Assembly: GCA_012295275.1 (NCBI GenBank)
Contig: CM022665.1
Span: 44,453,652-44,498,651 of the forward strand
Direction: 5' to 3'
DNA: 45,000 bases
DNA from: Chrysomallon squamiferum
Taxonomy: Eukaryota; Mollusca; Gastropoda; Neomphalida; Peltospiridae
Under the pieces are notes generated by a model. It did no database searches. It worked only from the letters and a program-made list of their open reading frames with translations, and was not told the DNA's origin. Position numbers and translations under genes: made by a program. Positions 32,026 to 43,789 of this stretch are shown here, one piece after another. How positions within the stretch are numbered: the stretch's first letter is position 1; each line of letters starts with the position of its first letter.

Positions 32026-32070
<45 letters not shown>

Positions 32071-32620
32071 CTCCAAAGATTTTTATTCTTGTATTTAAAA
32101 ATGTAAAAGTAAAAAAAAATGTAAAAAAAAAAAAAAAAGAAAAAAAAAAAAAAAAAAAAATATATAAAAAAAAAATTAAGGAAGAAAAAGTTGACATTTG
32201 GTTTGTTGCTGGTGCATAAAATCAAATTCATGAATAGTTTTTTTCATAGCTGGTTAAAGCATGCATCACTATGATGACATGGCTGGCACATGTCTTTCTT
32301 GTAGAGGCTATATATATCACAAAACCAACATTCACACACACAGAGAGATCATATTGTCATAGCCTTCACTTCTCTGAAGTAACGTGGGAAAACAGGAATT
32401 TACACAAATCATACTGAAGAAAAAAAATTCAAGGGTAACATTTTAACATCCCAAACAGCTGTTGATAAGACATCGGTGAAACAATTATTAGTTTTTTGTT
32501 TTTTTTAAGGATTCCAGTTCTCATGCAGAAACTTTGTACCAGTTGTCTCAACAACCAATATGCTTCAACTTTTTATGGTTGGCAAATAAAAATGTATAAA
32601 CTTGCGTGTTTGTATTTGTT
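30086..32620 (+). other. Probable long 3' UTR of the ERM gene
   Basis: After the TGA the sequence lacks introns and coding frames. Possible poly(A) signals are AATAAA at 30914, 32585 and 32697. The 32585 signal is followed by a strong GT-rich element (CGTGTTTGTATTTGTTTTTAG), which makes it the best candidate end. A Pumilio-type TGTAAATA lies at 30804. The exact end is inferred. Confidence 0.55.
32028..32172. repeat. Facing poly(T) and poly(A) runs
   Basis: A poly(T) run of about 41 bases (32030-32070) is followed 50-90 bases later by interrupted poly(A) (about 32110-32172). In RNA these could pair into a long A-U hairpin. The open frames here are Phe or Lys runs only. Confidence 0.85.
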
Positions 32621-32650
32621 TTTAGTGTAATTTGTTTTGTTGAACAAGTT
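32585..32650 (+). terminator. Probable ERM polyadenylation signal and GT-rich element
   Basis: AATAAA at 32585-32590, then GT/T-rich sequence at about 32604-32642, in the usual eukaryotic order. Confidence 0.45.
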
Positions 32651-33107
32651 CTCTTCCAGGAACATTCTTCATGGTCTAGTTGAAAAAGGAAAATGAAATA
32701 AATTTTTATGTATTTTTATATATTTATTATTTTACCAAATGTTACTGTGTATTTGTGCAAGAAATATAGAGAAGCAAATGCTTTATGGTTTAGAAATAAA
32801 TTATAAAACTATACTCTGTATGTAGATAAAAAGTATTTTTTATATTTTCAAATTACAGTGGAGGGGTTAACTTAAAAATTGCAATAAACAGCTGAAAGTA
32901 AATTGGAGGATAACTGATTTGTGATGAAATAGCTAAACAAATGTAATAAGTCATTAACTGATAGGAAGAATTATAATACTTTGAGATTTTGGGGGTGATG
33001 GAGAAAGTTAATGTCAGAAAACAAAAATATTAAACCTCTCCATTTTTGTGTGTGTTAAATTTTATGATTTGTTCTTTCCATCTTGTGTAGAAAGTTTCTC
33101 CAACTGA

Positions 33108-33153
<46 letters not shown>

Positions 33154-35266
33154 TTATTTATTTATTTATTAAAATTAAATTTATTTTATTTTGTTATTAT
33201 TATTATTTTTTAAATATTATCGTGTAATATTTAACGTCAGGAACGTACAAGAGATAATGTTTACTGACAGCAAATTAGCCAGCATGGAATGTAAATATTT
33301 ACCATGAAATACATTTGAAAAGAGAAACGTGTGTGTGACGTTGTTTAATGAAATTAAATAGCCAGTCATAATAAACATTACATTAACCTCAGAAAAGCTA
33401 AATGATACGCATTTTAATTGGCTCACACATTCGACACACGCAAGCTGGTGTTGGAACCGACGACAAGCATATACCATTTCTTTTTTTTTTTTTTCTTCTC
33501 GTGGTGTAAATGAAATTAAATGACTTAAAATGTTAACTGAACATGTAGTATTGTTCAACCAACATTATTTGTAAACTAATTATGGATAGATGAATAAAAG
33601 ATGATTTTAACTGAAGCACATTGCACCCGTTAACCGTTAACAATAAAAATAAAAATAAAAAAACAAAAACAAAATGCAAACAACACGAACAACCACAAAA
33701 AAAAAGAGAGAAAAATTGCAAACAACAAGAACAACAACAACAACAACAAAAAACATCATCATCAACAAAACCAAACCAAAAATAAATAAATAAACTGGCA
33801 GCCACAAGAAGAAGAATGAATAGGGGTGTAAGCTAGTTCACGAAAACGAGGAATATTTGCAACCACAATGAAATAAAATATGGTAATAAACTACTTTTGT
33901 TTTGTATTTGATTTTATTAAAATGCTTCTTTTTTTTTTTTTTTTTTTTTTTTTTCGTTTTTATATTTTTTTGTTTTTTTTTTTTTTAAATACGAAAATAT
34001 ATTTACACATTTATAAAGAATTTAATATTAAACAAAAACATTGCAGGCCGATATTCGTTATATTTATAGCAAATTTTCGAAACGCCCTCCTACAAAGAAA
34101 CAAAACAAAAAACAGCAACTAACAACCAAAGAACTATAAATAATTAGCATATTTAAATCATTACTAGACAGAAAATTTCTGTTTCCATACATACATAAAT
34201 CCATCGTCTGTCTGATATCTGACTACATTTGTCCTGTTAATATTTTATTAAGTATAATCTTTTATCTGTTCTGACATTTACGTTTTGTTGTCTTATAATG
34301 TACCTAGACCTATTAATACCATGTTAAAATTACTTACAGTAGCACACAGTAAAATATAATATACTAAACTACATAGGGTTAATAATTTCGCTTAACAACT
34401 AGTCTGTGAAAAAATAAATATATTTTAAAGTAGTAGTAGTGTCAGAAGAGATTAATGTATTATTTTAAAATATGTTTTAAAGAATTTTCATAATAAAAAC
34501 AACAAAAACAAAAATCGTCTGACAATCTTTGTTAACTGGTTAAATTTAGCTATTTGGCAGAGATTTATTTATTTATTTATTTATTTATTTTATTATTATT
34601 ATTATTATTATCATCATAATTTTGTTTGTGTGTGTGTGTGTGTGTTTGTTGTTGTTTTTTAAATAAAAAGATCAATGCAGTTTTTCAGTGCAAGGGAAAT
34701 AACTGTAACTTTTGTAATCGACTAATTTCCGAGTGATAGAAGGGACATAGAAATTAATAAAAACATAAGCGGCTGAAATTAGTTGTCTGCACAAATTTTG
34801 CACAAGTCGGCAGCTGTTTGTTAGTTATTGGTTTAGTGATTGTTCAGATATTAAAAAACAAAAAAACAAAACAAATGTTCTTCGCGATCGGTTAAAACAC
34901 ATATTGACAGTTGCATTTATACCTAGGATTGTAAAACATCTGACTTTGGTTATTAATTCATCCATAAATATATTACAGCTGTGATATAGAAATTGTGAAT
35001 GTGACAGTTCGGGAATCAATTACAATCTTCTTAATCTGACTCAATTTAGCCAACGCCTTTCATATTTATGAAAACAGCAACCTAGAAAACAAAAACAACA
35101 TCAGACCTAATATTTAAAATAAATAATATCTGGATCAATTCTTATTTGCAGAGTTCATAATTGAGAGATCATCAACAAACAAAAAACAAGATGAAATTTT
35201 GATGAAACATTACATTGATTGTAGTAAAAGAATAGGATATTATTGTGTATCGAAATTAAAGGTGTA
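32651..35266. other. Spacer between ERM and ARFGEF3 genes
   Basis: AT-rich, with an (ATT)n array (33107-33153), A-rich CAACAA/AAC stretches (about 33640-33790), poly(T) (33930-33954) and TTTA/ATT/TG arrays (about 34565-34650). The promoter and any 5' UTR exons of the next gene should lie here, but I cannot place them. Confidence 0.55.
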
Positions 35267-38200
35267 ATGGAAGATGTTCTTAAAAAATTGTATAGAGATG
35301 CAGCTGCCCCCAAAATGGTTCCAATCAGAACAGCCTGTTTGGCTGCTGTTGGTAAGATTTTTAAAATGTTATAAATATTTGTGTTCTTTAATCTCTCTGG
35401 CTTTCTTACACTACTTCATTCATTTACTCCAACATATAATTGATAGAAACAAAGTCAAATAAATGTATCTTATCATTAGAATTTTCTAAAGGAAACTTAA
35501 TTAGCATCTCAAATTATTTAAGGGATGTGGATAACCGTTTGTTAGTAATTGTTTTATGATTTAATATTCTGAAAACTTATATTTGGCAGAAATGCTTGAA
35601 GATGAGCAGCTGTTATCAAAAACTCCTGCTTGCGATGTCAGAGAAAAATGTTTGGAACCTTTACAGTTAGCTCTGGAATCCAGAGCTAAAAAGCTGTCAG
35701 TTCATGTCATTGCAGGTTTGCAGGTAACGAAAAAGAAACATTTTTGTTTCTTCTGTTAATTAGTTGTAATTAAATTAGGTAATAAAAAGTAGAAGCAGTA
35801 GTAACAAATAACTTTAAGATAAATATATTCTGAGCCATATATGTCAGTTCATGTCATTGCAGGTTTGCAGGTAACGAAAAAGAAACATTTTTGTTTCTTC
35901 TGTTAATTAGTTGTAATTAAATTAGGTAATAAAAAGTAGAAGCAGTAGTAACAAATAACTTTAAGATAAATATATTCTGAGCCATATATGTATATTCAGT
36001 AAATATTTCTTAAAAAAGAAGGAATCGAAATATTTACATAACACATTAAATCAGATTTTTAAAAAATATTAAATATATTTATTGTCAGTATTTCTAGTAA
36101 AGCAATTATTAGTACTGCGTATGTGCCATAACAAACATTTTTACAAATAGCTCTTAAATAACTATAAATTATTAATTTTCTGTTATTCTTAGGAAATTCT
36201 CAAGGATGAAAGATTTCAGTCTAACATTGAGACTGACGATGAAGAAAAATGGCTTCCAGTGCAAGTCTTGAATGCAGTCTACTTCACACCAAATCTACCT
36301 GAAGAATCTCAGGTAGAAATAATGAAGGTGTGTACTGTGAATAATTCTTCTTGAGGCATCAGTTAATTCACTGGAACTGTGTAAAACTATCTTCAGTTAA
36401 ATTATGAAAATGTTTGTGTTATTGATTCAGAAATACAAAATGCTATTAAGCATATCTTGAATTAAATTATTTACATTACTTTAATTGGTCTAATTAAAAT
36501 AAATGTTCCGTTCGTTAATTTAATGTTTTATTTTTTGTAAAAAAAACACGACACCTCCAAAAACTCCCCTTCACCCTTTCACACATTTATTATTTAATTT
36601 TTTTTTATGTATACAATTGTTAGTACTATTTTAACAAGTTTTCTTAATTCTGACAAATATTTTCTTGTAGTTGCTGCTGAGTATGACATTTTCTATCAGC
36701 TGGTGTATGAATGCCAAGGTGATAACAAAAGTGGCTCAGGTAAAACACATGATGATTGTTACTTTAACACTAAAGGAAAGTGCAGAATCAAAAATTATAC
36801 CACATGACTATGTGAGATTGTTAGCTTTTTAATAACGATTAATTAGTACAATTTGGAGAAAAAAATTAATAATACAAAAAAAAAAATTAATATGTACTGA
36901 TGGATAATATTGTGTACTTTTCTGACAGAAAAATCTTACTAGAAATTTTTCATTTAATTTTTTAATTTTTTAATTTTCTAAATGCTTTTGAGATTGGGCA
37001 TTAGCATAATTTTGCCCTTATGCATTCTGAGATAAACTTGAAAAATGCACTGATTAAGTTGCTAACAGGGTTGGGTTTTTTTTAATGATGATGAAAGCAT
37101 GCCATAAAAATGTGTATATTAATATTTTTGGCTGTCAGATTAACAGAAGCAAAGCTCGAGGCTTCAGAAGACACTGACTGATGAAGCCAGCAAATGAACA
37201 TAAAAGTCTTGTCATCGTCCTTTATCTAGTGTTAATTTTAATTTACACCATTTATTGTTTTAATCGTTCTGTTTATGAACTGCACACAATAAGAATGCTT
37301 TCTGATCAGCTGTTGCTGATGTAGCACATTACTGCATCTGTCACCATTTTCTTAAGTGCTGAAGCCATGGCGACATTAAATAATGGCTATTGACTTACAA
37401 AAGACATTAACACCTAGCTTACACAAACGCATCTAAAATGTAACTTGATGTAACAACTGTTTTCTGTATGGTTATTTACTGGTTGATTTCCCGAGAGATT
37501 TTTTAAAGCATTTTTTCATCAGTAGATAATGAATAAGTATTTTATAATACAAAATTTGAAAATGTTAAAATTAAGCAATCAATTGTGTATATTGCATTCA
37601 GTTTTCATTCAAGAGATTTAAGACATTTTTAAGTTAATATATAGAGTGTTTATTTTATTTGTTGACTCAATAATTACTGATTAGCTTCAGATCAAGATTT
37701 TAAAATTATTATTTTTATTACTTTAAATTTATTTTGGTATGTTTACCATGTTGTCCAGTGTTTGTGTTAATGATATATATTAATCTTCATGGTATTGACT
37801 AACTGTTAGACATCTGATTAGAAAACTATTAAATATGATTTTAAAAATAAATAAATTAAATAAATAAATAAATAAAATTAAATCAACAAGACCTAATTCA
37901 CAAATACAAAATAAAAACAAACAGGCTTCTGGACCACATGCATCCATGGTGGGGTTTTTAAAAAATATAATCATCACAAACACAAAGTATCATGATTGCT
38001 ATCTCTCATTAAATTCATTTTGCCTGTTTTTCTGTAAAGAAAACATGAATTTAATTTGCAGCTATTTCTTGACTGTTATGGTGCCTCAAGTCGTACTGAG
38101 GCAGGAAAAATTGCAGCTGCCAGTTTCAGAGAAATGCTTGGCAGATTCTGTAGTCATAGAAACCAGGTAAAAGTAGCCAGGTGATGGTTTCACTGAACCG

Positions 38201-38364
38201 AAACAACCACAAAACCCAGGGTGTTGGTGATGGTGCCTTAACAAACACTAATAGTAATTAGAAATGAAATAATTTGTAGTTTGGACAAGCATATTTTAGG
38301 GCAGAATTTTAAGAAAGTTATTATTTGGTTTTATGAAAAACAAATATATAATGCTTTATCAATA

Positions 38365-38400
<36 letters not shown>

Positions 38401-38639
38401 GTTTTGAGAAGAATTGGCTAAAATGATCAAAACTATATTCAAGAACATTTTATTACTTTTTTTGAAAGTTTTAAACAGATTTTAAAATTTGTTTTAAAAT
38501 AAGAAAGACATTTTTTTTTTTTTTGCCCTGAAGTATGCCATTTACTTATTTCCTTTTTTTTTTTGCAGCATGCAAGAAATTACCCATCTCCAAAATCTTT
38601 TAATTTAACAAGGTTCTGGTGCACAGGTTCCCCTCCCCT

Positions 38640-38677
<38 letters not shown>

Positions 38678-40309
38678 GTAACCCCTCTGCTTAATTTCAT
38701 CTGTCAGGTGTATATAGAAACCTACTCAGTGAGTTCACCTAGTGTGAGGAGTGCAGTGCAGGCAGCCATGACCCAAGTGATAAGTAGTTTCACTGAAAAG
38801 TTACGAGATGCTGAGAAGCAGGTGGTAAGAACACAGTGGAAATAACGTTTTAAAATTTCTTTTATTTAAATTTAATTTAATTGTAATTTTTTTTTTAAAA
38901 ATTAAATTTCTTTTTTTGGTTGTTGTTTTTTAAATTTTTTATTTTACGTTATTTTTGTTCTTTTTCTTTTCTTTTTCTTTTTTCTTTTACGTTATTTTTG
39001 TTACTGTCTTTTATTTTCTTGTCTTGTTTTCTCTTGTCTGTTATATATATATTTTTTTTTTTTTAAAATTTATTTTATTTTAAAATTATTAATATTTTAA
39101 AAGTTTATTTTATTTTATTTTTTATTTCTGTTGTAACTATTTTTTTAATATTTGCAGTCTGTTTATAATTTAATCTGCATTTTAATTTAATTTAGTTTTA
39201 TAAGTAGTAACATTTAAAAACATTTTTTTATTATTGTATTTTACTTTTTGAAAATTTTATTAAATTAATTAATATAATTCTTTTTTTTAAATTATTATTT
39301 CAAAGAATTAATTTTTTTTAATTGGCTTTATTATTTTTAATTTTAATTTTTTGATGATTTTATTTTAGCTTGCATCTGACAACTTGTTTTTTAATCAGAC
39401 AAAGCTTGTTTTATAATCAATATTTTATTATGAATTATACAAAATGAATGTTTAACATCACAATTACTTAAATAAACACCCAGTAATATATATATATTTT
39501 TAAAATTACTCTTTATATCTTTATGTTAGATGTTTTGAAGGTATGGTTTCTTTAACACATTATATGTCGATGGGACAAAAAAGTAAATTTTAGAAAATAA
39601 ACTTTAAATATGCAAAAATGTATTGTGTTTATGTTATTCAAACTGAAATGACCAATAGATCATTAAGTATGGATTATTTTTTATAGTAAATTAAATAGCA
39701 ATTCATAATTGACAAATTTTTATTTATCTTTAATGTATAATATAATCAGTTTTAGGTAATAATTGTCATGTCAAGTTTTTACCTCACTGTTTAAATTAAT
39801 CATTTCTTTATTTCTTATACTTTTGTATTAATTATTTAATGCTTTTTAACACTGTGCTGCTTATATCACTTTGACATTAAGCTTCACATTTCAAAAGCAC
39901 AATAATATTTGTTTTGTAACATAATTCTTGGATAATTGTTAAAACCATTATATGCATGTTTAACTTCAAACCTACACTAAAATCAATGAAATTAATTTTT
40001 ATAAAGATATCCGTATCACTTACATCAGTAAAATCTTTTGATTAGTAAAATAAATAAATAAATAAAATAAAAAACTTATAATTTACAGTTTTATTTTTAA
40101 AAAAATGTATGCAATACTTTACGACAATAAAAATAATAAAAAACAAACAAAAAAAACAAACAAAAAACGACTTAATGATTATCTAGCTAACAACCACCAG
40201 AAATGCTTAACAAACAAATTTTACAGCTACATTTTGTTTTCTTATCAGTAACTAGATAACATATATTGGAACCACAGTTCACTGAATATAAAAATTCTGT
40301 TGTACTTGA

Positions 40310-40342
<33 letters not shown>

Positions 40343-40575
40343 TTTTCTAATTACTATATTTTTGTTTAGCTGGCATGTAACATTTGGTAATTGTTAGTCA
40401 TGGGACTTGTTCGTTCTAAACGCTACCAGCTGTGTACAGTTGTGTTTATTGATTGGTGGGACTGATCAGCCTTTGTAAAGTTAAAGTATTGCTAACTCTG
40501 TCAGACATGAGGTTACAAGAGTTACATTGATTGTGCAGTAGTCTGTTAAAACAAGGTTGTTAGAAAGAAGAACAA

Positions 40576-40642
<67 letters not shown>

Positions 40643-42475
40643 ATTAATTCATTAATTAATTTTAAAAAATGATGTTATATGGCTTATGTGTATTATATGT
40701 ATATGGTTATATAATATTTTATTAGTAAAATATATATATATATATATATAAACATATATATATGTACACACACACTCACACACTCATATACATACATACA
40801 TATGTATATACATACACAACAGATACATACATACATATGGTGTTCTCTTTTGAGATCAATAAATATATAAATCAATAAATTAATAAGTAATAAGTAAATA
40901 AAAGTAATAAATCAATAAGTAATAAGTAAATAAAAGTAATAAATTAATAAGTAAGTAAATAAATAAATACATAAACAGACAAGGCAGAATGATGAAGCTC
41001 AATAAGTTTTAAAAATCCACTACATTGATAGCAAAGAAATTTTTATTACTCAGAAAGCTGGCTTCTCTGATGAACTGTAAATTATGTGGATTGGAATTTT
41101 ATCTTTGTTGATTATTGAATAAAGTATTTTGTTCACAGTTAAATTAATTATTTTTTCAGCTGAATTGATTAAACAGAATGTTAGTATGTTATTATTGACT
41201 GTCTTCAAATCTGCACAAAATGGTTGCACTATATTCAACGCCTAAGGGTTTTATCTTCATAATCATTTTGTATTGATTTATTTTAAATAAGTATAAAAGT
41301 TATATTTAGCTCGTGAATTCTCTACTGCAGTATTGAACACAATTTAAAAACTAAAATAATAAGTTACGTGTTTTTACCACACCTGATTGAGTACATGACT
41401 GTTTAAACATTAATTATTATAATAACTGTTTTTTAATTGCATAATTGAAAATAATACAGTGCGAGGTTAACTTAAAGAAATTAGAAATATGCTGTCTGTT
41501 TGAGATAATGGTTTTCTGTATTGTTTCAATTCAAACAACAAGACAGCACACAGGATTACAAAACTAGTTGTTCTTACTAGGGTAGTAGGGTTTAAAGAGT
41601 TAAATCATCCCCCTTAATACAAAATATCTATCTATATGTATATATTTATTTATTTATTGTTGCGTATATGTGTTTACAAAGTGGTAGATTTAAATCAACC
41701 TAATTACGTTTAAGACTGTCTTCAAAAGCAGGGTGAAAAATAAATGTAAATATAATTTTTAAAACAAAGATAAATACTCTGTTAAAAACATAAATTTACA
41801 TGTTTCTGTGAAGATTTCAGTCTGGTGTTATTTACATTAATGTCTAAGATCATAAATGTACTTATTTTCATGTGTTGCAGGTTAAAGATGGGGATGACAT
41901 TCTTGCTGATTTTAAAGCCAAAGGTAAATAATTTATTTTTAAAATGCACACATATCATCATCATTTAAATTTTCTAAATCTCGAATTCTTAAAATATTTA
42001 ACTCAAACCATTGAGATGGACAACATGTAAATACACATAGTATTAACCGACTGTTAATTTTTTTTTATATTTTTTTTTTTTTAAAATAATTTTCTGTTTA
42101 AAAGAGTTTAAAATGTGTCAATGTTTTCAGAAAGTGGAACAACAACGTTTGAGAGCCTGATGGAAGATGTGGTGATGATAATAAAATTTCTGGTGGACAA
42201 ACTTGGAGTCACTCAAAGGTAACACATGTATTTGTTATTTATTAAGTCTTATGCTAATGTTATTAAAATAGGCTGTATAGTTTTAGCTAGAGACACGAAG
42301 AATCAGGTTGAAATACGCTGTGATGCAAGAAAGAGGTTGGTTAATATTATTATCAAATGAAAAACACTGTTGATGAATTCCTGTTTTGCTAAATGTTTGT
42401 CACTTGTTATAATCATTATGAGTTTCTGTGGAATTTATATTGTGTTTATGGGTGTATGGAAGGATGGATGTAAAC

Positions 42476-42513
<38 letters not shown>

Positions 42514-43376
42514 GGGGAATGTGTGTGTATATGCACATATATATTACAAAGTATATCTGAATGTATGTGTGAATGTATATATGTTTGTATATATGAATGT
42601 ATATATCGTATTAATACTTAATGTTTGTTCATCATACTTTCTCATGAATGTTAATTTGAAATTTCATTCTATGTAAGTATAAAGAACAGTCTGTTACTGC
42701 ATTCTATAAGAAATGTTGGAACTCTGTTTTCACATTGGTTCATCTGATATTGCAGTGCTCCTCAACTGAAGGTTGTTCAGCCTCTGCTTCTGGAAGGAAT
42801 ATATGCTGTTGTTTCTCATGTTCCACAAGAAATCAGACATCATGAAGGATTCAAAGAGCTGATATGGTTAGTTACTCTGTACATTTTAGAAAAAAGATAA
42901 AATTAGCTTATAGTGCAGAATTTTCAAGACCCTCATATTATTAATATATTCAGGGATGTGGCTATAAAAAAAATTCATCAATGAATGAACTGTTATGTGT
43001 TTTTCTTTGTTGAATTTTATGTTGCTTAGCAAGTTTATTCTTTCTTGTTTTTTATTTTTTTTTTTTCTGAGATGGCAAAACAGCACAACACACAATAACA
43101 CAGTTTCCGTTGCTTGAACAGATACTTTATGAAGCTTATAAAATAAATCTTAAATAAAATAAACACTGAGAATCCAAAAAATATCACTATTCCGATCTTA
43201 GCATCCAATTCTGTACAGATTATCAAAACGTTCTTACCACTCTTACTAAAATTCAATTTGGTTTTAAGAAAAATTCCATGCTGTTTTTTTTGTTTTGTAG
43301 TTTGAATTATTTTTAATAACTGCAGGAAATCCACTCTTACTGTAATCCAATTTGGTATTAAAACAAATTCCATGCT

Positions 43377-43410
<34 letters not shown>

Positions 43411-43714
43411 AAATTTGTTTTATTTTTAAAATATCTGTAGGAAATCTCTGTGTCCATCACTGATCTCATTGCTGGGCAGTCCAAAGATGGAGAAGAGTTC
43501 CTGGCATCAGAGATCTTCGTCAGATGAGGTGGGGAGGGGATCTGGGTGTTCCTCCTCCGCCCCCAGCATCCACACCTCAACAGCTAAAATTGTCTACAGG
43601 TTAGTCTACATGCTGTGTCATGTCTAGAGATGATTTTGTATACAGTGTGTTATGTGTGTTTCTTTCTATTTTGATATTGCATCCATTGTAATTTAGGATT
43701 GGGAACAGTCTAGA

Positions 43715-43750
<36 letters not shown>

Positions 43751-43753
43751 CAT

Positions 43754-43789
<36 letters not shown>

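Larger units (their letters stand above)
38825..41880 (+). other. ARFGEF3 intron between exons 5b and 6 (about 3 kb)
   Basis: The longest intron placed in this gene. It is T-rich at first (38,850-39,400) and holds a long (AAAT)n array (40574-40642), TA/CATA patches (40728-40835) and a repeated phrase (AATAAGTAATAAGTAAATAAAAGTA-type, from about 40875 and 40911). No exon found inside. Confidence 0.65.

Noticed and set aside
37140-37320. Possible C/D-box snoRNA (TGATGA near 37178, CTGA downstream)
   Set aside because: Boxes are too far apart and there is no terminal stem; chance matches.
43035-43580. 181-codon minus-strand frame, the longest in the window
   Set aside because: It lies antisense over exon 9 of ARFGEF3 and through a poly(T) run (Lys run). 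The + strand exon is supported by family similarity and splice phase.
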